The notes beneath the pieces were generated by a model. The model searched no databases and was not told where the DNA came from. It saw only the letters and a program-made list of their open reading frames with translations. DNA of 64,000 nucleotides, from positions 37,541 to 101,540 of the forward strand of contig JBBQUP010000001.1 of assembly GCA_038212305.1 (NCBI GenBank), in the 5' to 3' direction. The stretch comes from JBBQUP01 sp038212305. Lineage in GTDB: Bacteria; Bacteroidota; Bacteroidia; Bacteroidales; Marinilabiliaceae. The translations under genes were made by a program, and so were the position numbers. Of this stretch, positions 8,843 through 18,868 are shown piece after piece; positions within the stretch are counted from its first letter, which is position 1; each line of letters starts with the position of its first letter.

Positions 8843-9844
8843 ATGCTTGAAATAAGAGAAATTGAAGAAAATGACTTTAAATCAGTTTACAAACTATTTC
8901 ATCAAAGAAAAAGCCATTCGCTTATAAAATGGTTATATGGGCATCCTTGTGCCAATGGGAAAAGTGCATATGTAGCAATTGAAAATGGCGAATTAATTGG
9001 ATGTATCGGTTATACAAAACAAAATTACGCCATCAACAAAACCATATACACTGGTTTAACACCACTCTCATGGGAAGTCAATAAAGAAAATAGAGGTTTA
9101 GCCGGTGTTAAACTTCTCATGAAAGCACTCTCGGGTGCTGATTTTTACTTTGGTTTAGATGGTTCAGCTGACATGAAAACGGTATTCAAACAAATGGGAT
9201 TTAAGCCAGTTGGACATGTAGTGGGTGCGCGCAAAATACTAAAACCTCTAAATTTTTTAAAATCGCTGAATGAAATTGGGCCTCGCGACATTTACCGAAC
9301 CTTGAAACACATTATTTCCTATCCTTTTCATTTATCCCAATCAAGTAAACGATTTAATTTATCGAAAATTACCGATTACGATTTTAAACCAATAGATTTA
9401 CAAGAAGGTAAGTTTCAAAACGTTATTGACACTGAACACTTAAACTGGTTAAATAGTAATCCTGAAATTGAAACGATGGCTTTTGAATGCAAAGTAAATA
9501 ATACAATAATTGCCCCAATTATTCTTGGTGTAAAAAACACAAAAGGTCGTTATAAAAGAGGTATCATCATTCATTTACCTTTTCCCACAACACAAACCTA
9601 TGAAGAAAACGATGAATTAATATCGCACATCGAATGGTATTTAAAAACACTGGATGCTTCTTCTGTATCGGTACTAACAGCAGGAGAAAAATCACATGAA
9701 ATTTATAAAAAGCGAGGATACAATTTTGAACCAAAACAAAGACCAGTAACAGCAAAAGGACCAAAAGAGATTATTGAAAAATTAATGAATTGCGAACCAT
9801 TACTTAGTTATGCAGTTTCTGATAAATGCATTCGAAATATTTAA
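8843..9844 (+). CDS. GNAT-family N-acetyltransferase-like protein of the EPS locus
   Basis: A 333-residue protein whose N-terminal half has GNAT character: an IREIEENDFKSVYKLF opening, an AIENGELIGCIGYT beta-turn, a GLAGVKLLMKA acetyl-CoA-loop-like segment and an FKQMGFKPVG helix. The C-terminal half, ending in EKSHEIYKKRGYNFEPK, resembles the second GNAT fold of tandem or FemAB-like acyltransferases. It is presumably cytoplasmic. Eighteen bases separate it from the Wza-like gene. The likely role is acylation of an amino sugar or precursor of the polymer, inferred from context only. Confidence 0.6.
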   Translation: MLEIREIEENDFKSVYKLFHQRKSHSLIKWLYGHPCANGKSAYVAIENGELIGCIGYTKQNYAINKTIYTGLTPLSWEVNKENRGLAGVKLLMKALSGADFYFGLDGSADMKTVFKQMGFKPVGHVVGARKILKPLNFLKSLNEIGPRDIYRTLKHIISYPFHLSQSSKRFNLSKITDYDFKPIDLQEGKFQNVIDTEHLNWLNSNPEIETMAFECKVNNTIIAPIILGVKNTKGRYKRGIIIHLPFPTTQTYEENDELISHIEWYLKTLDASSVSVLTAGEKSHEIYKKRGYNFEPKQRPVTAKGPKEIIEKLMNCEPLLSYAVSDKCIRNI

Positions 9845-9862
9845 ACAAACAAAATTCACCCA

Positions 9863-10651
9863 ATGAATCCAATAAACAAAAAACAAAAAATGACTCGTTA
9901 CTTTGTATTAGTCATTCTAATTATTAATCTAGTTTCATGTGTTCCACAAAAAGAGGTGATCTACGTGCAGGATCGTCAAAAAGATATGGCTTTTGAAATG
10001 GAGTACGCCAATTTGAAAAGAAAAAATAAAATAGAAGTCTTTGACGAACTATATATTCAAGTCAACAGTTTTGATGCAGGGAATTTAAATTTCATGAATA
10101 GTAGCCTAAGCGGAACCTCAGCACGTTCGGCGGCCGAATTATCACTCATATCCTATCGGGTAGATGAAGATGGATATATTGACTTACCTGTTTTAGGACG
10201 GATTAAAGTAATTGGTTTAACGATTGAAGAATCGGCGAATTTAATTCGAAAAGAGCTGGAAAGTTACTTAAACTCACCATCGGTAAAAATATCCTTTGTC
10301 AATAGAAGCATCACCGTTTTAGGCTATGTTCGCCAAGCAGGAAGATATTATTATACTGGCGAATACATTAATGTTTTTCAAGCACTTGGATTAGCTGGAG
10401 ATATTCAGGAATTTGGAAACCGAAAGGAAGTCGTTGTAATTCGTGAAGAGAATAATAAAATTACAAAACACCGCATCAGCTTAACTGATAAAGAAATATT
10501 TAAATCGCCCTATTATTACTTAGACTCAAATGATATTGTTTACGTTGAGCCACTCAAACGCAGACATTGGGGTATGGAAACGTTCCCATATGCTTTAATA
10601 CTTTCGAGTATTACTACTTTTTTATTAGTGGCTAACTACATTAAAAAATAA
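9863..10651 (+). CDS. Wza-type polysaccharide export lipoprotein (Poly_export/SLBB)
   Basis: An outer-membrane polysaccharide export protein. The 262-residue precursor has a signal sequence with lipobox LVSC (Cys26). The Poly_export domain follows, with a YRVDEDGYIDLPVLGRIKV strand typical of the family, then an SLBB domain (VLGYVRQAGRYYYTGE) and a C-terminal hydrophobic helix (about 240-258). It is shorter than E. coli Wza, as is usual in Bacteroidota. An alternative start is Met10 at 9890. Together with the co-polymerase/kinase 27 nt downstream it would form the trans-envelope export channel. Confidence 0.88.
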   Translation: MNPINKKQKMTRYFVLVILIINLVSCVPQKEVIYVQDRQKDMAFEMEYANLKRKNKIEVFDELYIQVNSFDAGNLNFMNSSLSGTSARSAAELSLISYRVDEDGYIDLPVLGRIKVIGLTIEESANLIRKELESYLNSPSVKISFVNRSITVLGYVRQAGRYYYTGEYINVFQALGLAGDIQEFGNRKEVVVIREENNKITKHRISLTDKEIFKSPYYYLDSNDIVYVEPLKRRHWGMETFPYALILSSITTFLLVANYIKK

Positions 10652-10678
10652 ATCACAGCTCAACAAAATTATCCTATT

Positions 10679-13024
10679 ATGCTTAAAAAAAATGCACTTC
10701 GCGAAGGATTTGATTTTCCCAAATACTTAACTTATTTACGTTCTAAGTGGAAAATTGTAGCCATATCGGTAATTGGAATGATAGCAGTTGCTGTGGTAAT
10801 TAATAAATTCGTTCCTTATACTTATCAAATTGGGGCTAGCATATTGCTTCAGAGTAATGATTCCAAACGTAGTGTTCCATCCAATGATTTAATTCAAGGC
10901 TTTCAGCTTTTTAGTAATGCTCAAAACATTCAAGATGAGATTTTAATTCTTCAATCGCTTCCCTTACTGAAAAATGTTGCTGAGCAATTGGATTTAAGAG
11001 TTCAGTATTATCAAAAGCAAGGTCCATTCCTTAACGACATTTATAAAAGTGCTCCATTTGACGTTAAATTCGATATTACCACAAATCAAATTATCGAATC
11101 GTTTTATAAACTTGAATTTTTAAACGATAATCAAATAAAGCTATCATTAAATGCAAAGGATTATGTAGTATATAACTATGTAAACGACACTCGAATAGGT
11201 GAGTTTCCCGAATTGGTAATCAATCAAACCTATCCAATTAACTCAACCATCAAACATCCTCACTTTAATTTTTCTATTCATTTAAAAGATGGCATCGACG
11301 TTAATACAATAAAAGGCATAACCTATTCTTTTCAGTTTAACACTCCTTATAAAATTGCTGCTGAGTTTAAACGAAACATCGAAATAAAACCGGTAGGCTA
11401 CGAAGTTTCTGTTGTATCCATCACCTTAAATGAAGGCAATCAAACTAAAGGTATTGATGTAATTGACAATCTTATCGAACGGTATATGAAAGATAAGCTT
11501 GAAAAGAAAAACTTAATAGCAGTTTCAACATTGGATTATATCGACAATCAATTGGCAGAGATTTCGGATTCATTATCGTTTGTAGAACAAAACTTACAAC
11601 AATTCAGGCTAAGCAATCAAGTAATGGATATTAGTTCGAAATCAACCCGTTCATACAACTTATATGGAGAACTTAAAAATCAAAAAGCAGCACTGGAAGC
11701 CAATCAAAAATACTACAAATACATGGAAAACTACATCAATGAGAATCAAGATGTATCGAACCTAGTAGCACCATCATCCATGGGTATCCAGGATCAGGTT
11801 TTAACCAATTTAACTCAAGAGCTCATCACTGCCAGCAACGAAAAAAACTCGTTAATCAGAAACAATCAAGGTAAAAGTCCCTATTTAAAAAGCTTGAATA
11901 TACGTATTGAAAACCTGAATAAAACCATTGCTGAAAATATTCGCACATTACTTGTGAATTCCGAAATTGCTATAAATGAAGTAGATAATAGAATTACAGG
12001 TATTGAAAGGGAAATTCGCTCACTACCTATGGCTGAACGTAAAATGGTTGGTATCGAACGCAAATACAATATTAACGATGCTATTTATACTTTTTTACTT
12101 GAAAAACGTGCAGAAGCGCACATTGCGAAAGCATCGAATTTACCTGAAACCGAAATTATTGAACCCACACGACGAATTGGCATTGCATTCCCAAAAACCA
12201 AGTTTAATTATGCGCTTGCCATCATTCTTGGTATATTCTTACCTGCATCTATACTCCTAATTAAATTCTCACTTAACGATACCATAAACAGTCACAGCGA
12301 CTTAGAGCAAATGGTCGACATTCCAATTCTGGGGAAAGTACACCATGCCGATCCTGAAAAAGACATATCACTTTTTGATAGTACAATCAATCAAAGAGCT
12401 GCGGAATCATTTAGAGGTCTACGAACAAACCTGAACTTTTTCCAAAGTGATAAACCCAATAAAATAATTCTCATATCATCGGCACAAGTTGGTGAAGGCA
12501 AATCGTTCGTAGCTAAAAATTTAGCACAGGCATTAGCTTATAACAACCAACGAACACTTTTATTAGATTTTGATATGCGCAAAAAAACCGACTATTTTAA
12601 TGTTGGTGAAATTTCAAAAACTGGGATATCGAACTATTTAATTGGAGAAAATACGCTGGAAGAGATTATTGAACATACAAAAATTGACAACTTACAACTA
12701 ATCAATTCCGGATCAATTCCGCCCAATCCAGTAGAACTTATTTCGAATGGTAAACTCTCTCATTTAATTGAGATATTAAGCGCTAATTACGATCGCATAA
12801 TAATCGATACACCACCAATTGGCCTATTGTCTGATGGTTATTTGCTAACTAATTACGCTCACTTAAACTTAATAGTTATAAGAGAAAAAGTAACCAAAAC
12901 TCCTTTATTTATTGAGATGATGAAAGAGATTGAGTCGAAAAATTTAAACAACATAGCTTTGATTTCCAATGATGTAACAGAAGATAAAGGCAAAAACTAT
13001 TACAATTACAAAAAGCAAACTTAA
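10679..13024 (+). CDS. Wzc-type polysaccharide co-polymerase with C-terminal tyrosine autokinase domain
   Basis: A 781-residue inner-membrane protein controlling EPS chain length and export. An N-terminal Wzz domain begins with a membrane helix (about 25-46). A long periplasmic coiled-coil region follows, then a second membrane helix (about 500-523). The cytoplasmic BY-kinase domain has Walker A SSAQVGEGKS (Lys608), Walker A' LLLDFDMRK and Walker B IIIDTPP. The C-terminus carries a short tyrosine cluster, NYYNY (Tyr774, 775, 777), the expected autophosphorylation tail. It sits between the Wza-like gene and the first glycosyltransferase, the normal order for a Wzx/Wzy-dependent locus. Confidence 0.93.
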   Translation: MLKKNALREGFDFPKYLTYLRSKWKIVAISVIGMIAVAVVINKFVPYTYQIGASILLQSNDSKRSVPSNDLIQGFQLFSNAQNIQDEILILQSLPLLKNVAEQLDLRVQYYQKQGPFLNDIYKSAPFDVKFDITTNQIIESFYKLEFLNDNQIKLSLNAKDYVVYNYVNDTRIGEFPELVINQTYPINSTIKHPHFNFSIHLKDGIDVNTIKGITYSFQFNTPYKIAAEFKRNIEIKPVGYEVSVVSITLNEGNQTKGIDVIDNLIERYMKDKLEKKNLIAVSTLDYIDNQLAEISDSLSFVEQNLQQFRLSNQVMDISSKSTRSYNLYGELKNQKAALEANQKYYKYMENYINENQDVSNLVAPSSMGIQDQVLTNLTQELITASNEKNSLIRNNQGKSPYLKSLNIRIENLNKTIAENIRTLLVNSEIAINEVDNRITGIEREIRSLPMAERKMVGIERKYNINDAIYTFLLEKRAEAHIAKASNLPETEIIEPTRRIGIAFPKTKFNYALAIILGIFLPASILLIKFSLNDTINSHSDLEQMVDIPILGKVHHADPEKDISLFDSTINQRAAESFRGLRTNLNFFQSDKPNKIILISSAQVGEGKSFVAKNLAQALAYNNQRTLLLDFDMRKKTDYFNVGEISKTGISNYLIGENTLEEIIEHTKIDNLQLINSGSIPPNPVELISNGKLSHLIEILSANYDRIIIDTPPIGLLSDGYLLTNYAHLNLIVIREKVTKTPLFIEMMKEIESKNLNNIALISNDVTEDKGKNYYNYKKQT

Positions 13025-13081
13025 TAAATCATATACATTAACACGAATACATAAATCAACCTAATTACTTAACATAATTTA

Positions 13082-14203
13082 ATGAAACGAAATAACCATT
13101 CCATATGCTTTGTTTTACCACATTGGTTTACAAAAGGTATTGGAGGCGCTGAATTGCAATGCTATTTATTATCTGAAGAGTATATAAAACGCGGCTGGAA
13201 AGTTGAAGTTTTGGTTCGAAAACATCCTATTGATTTCCCTCAATACATAAACCCAAAAATCAAATATCACTATTATCATCATTCTAAAATAAAGATTATA
13301 AGCTTTTTAAACATTTTCTTTAAACTACTAAAAACTCAATCGAAGTGGTATTACAACCGAACCGATTCGAGATTAATGCGTGGAGCTAATAAGTGGTACA
13401 ACTATTTTGCAGGTACTAAAACGGTTTATGCACTAGCCAACGACATGGAAGTACGCAGAAGAAGCTATATTGCTGAAAACAAAGAAAGCAACACTAATTT
13501 AATAAAGATTTTGATTCACAAACTCGATGATTCATTGGTTGATTTATTGGTTGCCAACAGTGGTAAAAAAGCCGAAATTGTTGTGAGTCAGACCTATTTT
13601 CAACAAAAAGGATTGCTAAAATATCAGAAAATTCCATCAACCGTAATTCGAAACTCGTTTTTAAATGGTCACGAAGGCGAAACACCAAAGGAGGACATAA
13701 TCATATGGGTAGGCAATTTCAAAACCATTAAGCATCCCGAAATATTCATGGAATTAGCCGATAGGTTTCAACAATCGCACTATAAATTTATCATGATTGG
13801 CGATACTTTCAAGCGCGAAAATGAATTTATACATGTTAAAAACCCAAATTTTAAAATACTAGGAAAACTCAATCAGCAAGCAACTATTGAATGGATTGCA
13901 AAAGCAAAATGTATTGTATCCACTAGCAAAGGCGAAGGATTTTCGAATGTATTTATTCAAGCCTGGACAAACAAAACAGCTTTAGTTTCCTTATCTGTTG
14001 ATCCCGACCACCTTATTTCGCAGGACGGCTATGGAATTTATTGCGAAGAATCAAACGAAAAGCTTTTTCATGTAATTCAATCAATAATTAATACTGGTGT
14101 TGATTCAACTATGGTTGACAGATCCTTCAAGTTTTCGCAAAACGAATTCGATCTTACTAAAAACATCAACAAACTAACCGAACTTATCGAAGCCAAACAA
14201 TAA
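13082..14203 (+). CDS. Glycosyltransferase family 4 protein
   Basis: A 373-residue GT-B glycosyltransferase. The N-terminal nucleotide-fold half starts ICFVLPHW with GIGGAELQCYLL, the acceptor-side loop of GT4 enzymes. The C-terminal half has WVGNFKTIKHPEIFMELA and a donor-binding STSKGEGFSNVFIQAW block, in which the second Glu of the usual E-x7-E pair is replaced by Gln. It probably adds one sugar to the lipid-linked repeat unit on the cytoplasmic face. It lies 57 nt after the wzc-like gene and 5 nt before the polymerase gene. Donor and linkage cannot be read from the sequence. Confidence 0.85.
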   Translation: MKRNNHSICFVLPHWFTKGIGGAELQCYLLSEEYIKRGWKVEVLVRKHPIDFPQYINPKIKYHYYHHSKIKIISFLNIFFKLLKTQSKWYYNRTDSRLMRGANKWYNYFAGTKTVYALANDMEVRRRSYIAENKESNTNLIKILIHKLDDSLVDLLVANSGKKAEIVVSQTYFQQKGLLKYQKIPSTVIRNSFLNGHEGETPKEDIIIWVGNFKTIKHPEIFMELADRFQQSHYKFIMIGDTFKRENEFIHVKNPNFKILGKLNQQATIEWIAKAKCIVSTSKGEGFSNVFIQAWTNKTALVSLSVDPDHLISQDGYGIYCEESNEKLFHVIQSIINTGVDSTMVDRSFKFSQNEFDLTKNINKLTELIEAKQ

Positions 14204-14208
14204 ACTGA

Positions 14209-15450
14209 ATGAATACAACCATTTCGCCTAAAAATGTACCATTTATCGAAAAGCGATTTATCGATTACTTATTGGTGTACCTATTAGTAGGTTGCAGTGG
14301 CATGATGTTTTTTTACAGAAACGATGAATATATAATTATTGGATTTTTATTAAGTGCTTTCACGTTTTTCTTTCGCAAAAAACAAATTGATGGCTTTTTT
14401 GTACTTACAGTTTTACTTTATATTACTTTCGAAGTACTTCAAGCTACGTGGTTTAATAGTTTCTCGGTAAACACAATGCTTAGCACGCTTTTAAGAATAG
14501 GATTTGCCTATTTTACGGTCAAATCAGTCGGCTCAAAATTTGTAACCAGTTATATTAATGTGCTAGTTTTTTCGGCAGCAGTTAGTTTTATATTTTACCT
14601 ATTAACCTTCATCCCATCAACCACCCAATTTATTACGCGCAACATAGCCATCTATTTTAAACCCATTTTCGAAGTTACTGAACACCGCTACGGCGTAAGT
14701 GCCAACATCATTCTCTACACATACAATATGGACCATGTTCTTTGGTTTCGCAACAACGGTCCATTTTGGGAATCAGGCGCATTTGGCGTTTATCTTAATA
14801 TTGCATTATTATTTAACCTAATAAAAGAGAAAAACATTTTTAGTCGCAATAACCTAATTTTATTAATTGCGCTTATCACAACACAATCAACAGGATCGTA
14901 CATGGCCATGTTCTTCTTTTTATTTGCTTATTTTATGCTTCGCCGAGATGTGAAATACAAATTTATATATATCATAACTGTTGGATTCATTGCTGTTTAC
15001 GGCTTTTTTAATCTAACATTTATGAAAGAGAAGATTGAGCAAAACATTAAAGTTTCGGGGCATAATACACACAGTCGATTTGGCAGTGCAAGATCCGATT
15101 TTTTAGTCTTCATAAAAAGTCCATATTTTGGCTATGGCCGATCACTCGATAATATAGAAAAACAAAACCTATCCATTGGATCAGAGGATCACAGAAACAA
15201 TGGAGTTACAGGAATGCTGACAGCTTATGGCGGATTCATGTTTGTATTTTGTTGGGTGACATACTTTTATTCGTTTTTAAACTATGTTAAAACAAAATAC
15301 TCGTTACCAAATATTAGAAGTTTAGCTTTTATTATGCTAGCAACGCTTTTATTAATAGGATTTTCACAACGAATATTCATGTTTCCATTTGCATTTGCAT
15401 TCTTATTTATTCATTTGGTAGAGAGAAAAGAAGTGGGATGTGAGACGTGA
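14209..15450 (+). CDS. Wzy/O-antigen-ligase-type membrane protein (putative EPS polymerase)
   Basis: A 413-residue polytopic protein with about ten hydrophobic segments and a large central periplasmic loop. The loop region contains HNTHSRFGSARSD and a GYGRS stretch, resembling the Wzy_C/O-antigen ligase family. It would polymerise repeat units on undecaprenyl diphosphate after flipping. The last three codons (C-E-T) and the stop lie in the downstream intercistronic repeat, so the present C-terminus was probably set by the repeat. It follows the GT4 gene by 5 nt. Confidence 0.75.
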   Translation: MNTTISPKNVPFIEKRFIDYLLVYLLVGCSGMMFFYRNDEYIIIGFLLSAFTFFFRKKQIDGFFVLTVLLYITFEVLQATWFNSFSVNTMLSTLLRIGFAYFTVKSVGSKFVTSYINVLVFSAAVSFIFYLLTFIPSTTQFITRNIAIYFKPIFEVTEHRYGVSANIILYTYNMDHVLWFRNNGPFWESGAFGVYLNIALLFNLIKEKNIFSRNNLILLIALITTQSTGSYMAMFFFLFAYFMLRRDVKYKFIYIITVGFIAVYGFFNLTFMKEKIEQNIKVSGHNTHSRFGSARSDFLVFIKSPYFGYGRSLDNIEKQNLSIGSEDHRNNGVTGMLTAYGGFMFVFCWVTYFYSFLNYVKTKYSLPNIRSLAFIMLATLLLIGFSQRIFMFPFAFAFLFIHLVERKEVGCET

Positions 15451-15645
15451 GACGTGAGACACAAGACATAAGACGTGAGACATAAGACACAAGACGTGAG
15501 ACACAAGATATAAGATATAAGATTATGAGACATAAGAAAACCTAAACTCATAAACAACTAAACCTCTAAACATCTAAACAAATAAACCATAAACAACTAA
15601 ACTCATAAACCCCTAAACTCTTCGAGACTCCAAATCTCGATACTA
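15441..15645 (+). repeat. Intercistronic repeat, copy 1 (GAGACACAAG-type half plus CTAAAC-type half)
   Basis: The gap between the polymerase and the next glycosyltransferase is almost entirely repetitive. 15441-15535 is a run of degenerate 7-10-bp units of the form GTGAGAC/ACAAGAC/ATAAGAC. 15540-15620 is a different A-rich run built on CTAAAC and CATAAAC units. It ends with CGAGA/TCTCG flanking an AT spacer and the TCTCGATACT element found before other genes in the locus. The repeat begins inside the last codons of the upstream gene and ends about 14 bp before the next ATG. There are no spacers or cas genes, so it is not a CRISPR. Confidence 0.8.
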
Positions 15646-15658
15646 AAAAATAAAACAA

Positions 15659-16915
15659 ATGAAAATATTATGGTTTTCGAACCACCCTGCTTCAATAGTT
15701 AAAACCAATTCTTTTTCAGCTAAATATGCTGGGCAAGGATGGGTGGGCGCTCTCGAAGAGATTCTTTCCGATGAAGCAAACATGGAGATAGCATTGGCTT
15801 TCCCCGACAAAACCATAACCGAGTTAAAAAAAGAACAAATTGGAAACAGAACCATTTATCGAATTCCGTTTCCAAAAAGCAAACTAAAGCGTTGGAAAAA
15901 TCGCTTTTTCGATCAATTAGAGGATGAAACATACATTGCCAAATATATCAGCGTGGTTGATGATTTTAATCCTGACTTGATTCATGTGTATGGAACCGAA
16001 AATAGTTTCGGCGAAATAATTCCGAGAGTTAAACAACCCGTTGTTATTGATCTTCAAGGTATTTTAACCGGCATTTTACCCAAATGGTTCTCGTGCATTA
16101 CGCCCAAAGAAGCCTATAAATTCAGCAGCTTAAAATCGAAACTCAACATAAATACCCATTACCATTTTTACAAATCAAAGTTTAAACGTGCCGAAAGAGA
16201 GCAACGTATTTTAAAGAGCAGTAAGTATATATTAGGCCGTACACATTACGATAAACTCATAACCACAGCTTTAGCTCCTAGCGCAATCTATTTTCATTGC
16301 AAACGAGGAATTCGCCAGCCCTTCTGGAACCATAGCTGGCAATCTGACAGTATTGCCCTGAGACAATTTACTACCATAATGAATCCTGATTTTTATAAGG
16401 GATTTGATGTGATTTTACGATCCGCATCCATTTTAAAAAAATTAAACTTCCAATTCGAATGGAACATTGCTGGTTTAACTGCCGATAACGATATGGTAAG
16501 AATTGTGGAGAAAAAAGCGAACCTACGATCAAAAGATTATCCTATCAACTTTTTAGGAAAAAAAACAGCCGAAGAACTGGCATCATTATTATCTCGGTCG
16601 TCGCTATTAATTCACCCATCGTACATCGAAAACAGTCCTAACAGTGTTGCTGAAGCCATGATGGTTGGAACACCAGTTATAGCAACAAACGTTGGTGGTA
16701 TTCCATCGATGATAAAAAATGACGAGACCGGATGGCTATTTCAAGAAGGAGATGCTTTAATGCTATCAGGATTATTAATCGATTTGTACAAATCGACCGA
16801 AAACATGATACGTGTTGCTGCGAGTGGCAAAACTCAAACGCGTAATTTGCATCATCCAGTTATCATCAAAAAGGATCTCATGCATGCCTACAACTCTATC
16901 TTAAACCTAACATAA
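15659..16915 (+). CDS. Glycosyltransferase family 4 protein
   Basis: A 418-residue GT-B enzyme. The start KILWFSNHPASI and the acceptor-side loop are followed by a C-terminal Glycos_transf_1 domain. That domain has FYKGFDVILRSASIL and the donor site YIENSPNSVAEAMMVGTPVIATNVGGIP, in which the E-x7-E pair and the GG turn are intact. It is cytoplasmic or membrane-associated and adds one sugar to the repeat unit. It is preceded by the repeat-filled gap and followed after 10 nt by a GT2 gene. Specificity is unknown. Confidence 0.87.
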   Translation: MKILWFSNHPASIVKTNSFSAKYAGQGWVGALEEILSDEANMEIALAFPDKTITELKKEQIGNRTIYRIPFPKSKLKRWKNRFFDQLEDETYIAKYISVVDDFNPDLIHVYGTENSFGEIIPRVKQPVVIDLQGILTGILPKWFSCITPKEAYKFSSLKSKLNINTHYHFYKSKFKRAEREQRILKSSKYILGRTHYDKLITTALAPSAIYFHCKRGIRQPFWNHSWQSDSIALRQFTTIMNPDFYKGFDVILRSASILKKLNFQFEWNIAGLTADNDMVRIVEKKANLRSKDYPINFLGKKTAEELASLLSRSSLLIHPSYIENSPNSVAEAMMVGTPVIATNVGGIPSMIKNDETGWLFQEGDALMLSGLLIDLYKSTENMIRVAASGKTQTRNLHHPVIIKKDLMHAYNSILNLT

Positions 16916-16925
16916 GCCAATTACA

Positions 16926-17801
16926 ATGCAAATCAATATTATTATACCAACCTTTAACCGAAAAGAACTGCTAAATAATTTATTAGTTCAAATTAAGGAA
17001 CAAGCATCAAAAATAACGATGGTAACTTACAAAACCATTGTTGTTGTTGATGGTTCAAACGATGGTACTATTGAAATGCTCAGAGAAATACACCCTGCTG
17101 TATATGTTGTTTTGCACCCTGGCGATTTATGGTATACTAAAAGCATGAATCTGGGTTTTGAAAAAGCTCAGCAAATAGGCTGCGATTATGTTCTAACACT
17201 CAACGACGACATTGTTCTCGACAACAACTACTTAGCTAAAATGGCTGAAATAGCAGTAAGCAGTAACACTAGTATTGTTGGATCCTTATCGTTAACCATG
17301 CATCAGCCACCCAAAATTATGTTTTCGGGCATCAGAAAATACATTAAATGGCGCCAAAAAAATGTTAGGTATCACCGATCGTTTATTGAATTTGACAGTA
17401 TTTTAACGGGAATACACCCTACGATTGTTTTACCTGGACGCGGTATGTTAATTCCAGCAGACATTGTCCAAAGCTTAAATGGATTTGATGAATTCTTCAT
17501 TCAATACCATTCCGATGAAGATTTTTGCTTAAGGGCTGCAAAAATAGGAGTTCCTGTAAACATTTCGTGGGATGCACGGTTATATAGTTATGTTGAAAAA
17601 ACTGCAGCAGCAACCAATTACATGAGAGTAAGTGTAGACAAGTTTATAAAAAGTTTTTTCAATCCCTATTCGAGGTCATACATTCCACAAAAAGCTGTTT
17701 TTTATTATCGTCATGGTATAAAATTACTATGGCCAATAACCATGTTAACCTTCTTTTTATCAAACACAAAAGCCTGGATATTCAACAAAAAAATAATTTA
17801 A
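16926..17801 (+). CDS. Glycosyltransferase family 2 protein
   Basis: A 291-residue GT-A enzyme. The nucleotide-binding start INIIIPTFNRKELL leads to VVDGSNDGT and a DxD-type LTLNDDIVLDN metal site. The acceptor region has GRGMLIPADIV and DEDFCLRA (catalytic-base ED motif). These are features of rhamnosyltransferase-like GT2 proteins. A hydrophobic C-terminal segment (about 265-285) may tether it to the membrane. It is separated by only 2 nt from the next glycosyltransferase start at 17804, so the two are translationally coupled. Confidence 0.88.
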   Translation: MQINIIIPTFNRKELLNNLLVQIKEQASKITMVTYKTIVVVDGSNDGTIEMLREIHPAVYVVLHPGDLWYTKSMNLGFEKAQQIGCDYVLTLNDDIVLDNNYLAKMAEIAVSSNTSIVGSLSLTMHQPPKIMFSGIRKYIKWRQKNVRYHRSFIEFDSILTGIHPTIVLPGRGMLIPADIVQSLNGFDEFFIQYHSDEDFCLRAAKIGVPVNISWDARLYSYVEKTAAATNYMRVSVDKFIKSFFNPYSRSYIPQKAVFYYRHGIKLLWPITMLTFFLSNTKAWIFNKKII

Positions 17802-17803
17802 CT

Positions 17804-18868
17804 ATGCAAAACCTTATCCTTTTCGACCAAAACATACTTCATTACCGACAAGCTATTTACAAAGGGTTTAGCGACGAGTTTAAAGCAATGAATATTAATT
17901 TGGTTGTTTGCTACGACAAAAACTTGGTTTCCAAACAGCCTAATGATGACTTATTTAAACCCATTGCTTATACATTTAGCGGTTTTAATCATGCGGTAAA
18001 AACATACAAACCGCAATGTATTATACTTTTTGTATGGCTAAAATACAGATACCTCTTGCCTTTTATGCTTCTACAAAAACTAAAAGGATTGAAACAAATT
18101 ATTTGGACTCACGGTGCGCACCTTCCTTCACCCTACAAAGCTCCAAACCGACAATTACATTTATTACGACATGCGTTAGCCAATGCACACATTATTTATT
18201 CGCCTAACGAGTTGAAACTTATTCCTTTTTGCAAAAAAAAGGTGTTTATCGCCAATAACACACTCAATTTCAACAGCTTTCCAGTTATTTCTGATGATAA
18301 AAACACACTAAAAGCAAAATATAATTTAGAAGGTAAAAAGGTAATACTGTCGGTAGCACGATGGAACGACATGAACCGGAAACCCCACTACATAACCGAT
18401 GCAATGGCTTTAATGAACCCCGTTGATGTAGTTTGGTTAGTAATTGGACCCGGATTATCCGAAACAGAAGTAGATCACTTAAAAGCCAATCCCAATATTC
18501 ATGTTTTGGGCGAGATATATTCACCTCAAATAGTGAATGAATACTACAAGTTAGCCGATGTATTTGTGATGCCGGGTGGATTAGGACTAGCAATAAATCA
18601 AGCTTTTTATCAGAGTCTTCCAATAATTATTGAAGATATCGAAGGGCATTCGCCTGAAGTGTTTTATCTAAAAGAAGATATCAATGGTTTAAAATTCAAA
18701 GCCAACGACATGAATGATTTAATAGCAAAATTAAAAGGGCTATTACAAAATGATAGGAAGCGAAATACTTTCGCTCAAAATGCAAAAATCACGATGGATA
18801 AGGAAGGATCCTTCGAAAACATGGTTGAATCGTTTAAAAAAACAATAGAATGGGTACTCAAAAACTAG
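17804..18868 (+). CDS. Glycosyltransferase family 4 protein
   Basis: A 354-residue GT-B protein. I use the ATG at 17804, 2 nt after the preceding stop, because it gives a proper first strand (MQNLILFDQNILHYRQA). The in-frame extension to 17729 lies wholly inside the upstream gene. The C-terminal half shows KVILSVARWNDMNRKPHY, a donor-site VFVMPGGLGLAINQAF in place of the canonical E-x7-E, and IIEDIEGHSPEV. The lost first Glu suggests a divergent donor pocket. It overlaps the next gene by 19 nt. Confidence 0.82.
   Translation: MQNLILFDQNILHYRQAIYKGFSDEFKAMNINLVVCYDKNLVSKQPNDDLFKPIAYTFSGFNHAVKTYKPQCIILFVWLKYRYLLPFMLLQKLKGLKQIIWTHGAHLPSPYKAPNRQLHLLRHALANAHIIYSPNELKLIPFCKKKVFIANNTLNFNSFPVISDDKNTLKAKYNLEGKKVILSVARWNDMNRKPHYITDAMALMNPVDVVWLVIGPGLSETEVDHLKANPNIHVLGEIYSPQIVNEYYKLADVFVMPGGLGLAINQAFYQSLPIIIEDIEGHSPEVFYLKEDINGLKFKANDMNDLIAKLKGLLQNDRKRNTFAQNAKITMDKEGSFENMVESFKKTIEWVLKN

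Noticed and set aside
15441..15645. Possible CRISPR array
   Set aside because: Units are 7-10 bp, degenerate and contiguous, with no unique spacers, no leader and no cas genes nearby.
17729..17803. Upstream extension of the GT4 gene into the GT2 gene
   Set aside because: The 25 extra residues are another-frame reading of the GT2 C-terminus; the ATG 2 nt after the GT2 stop starts a proper first beta strand.
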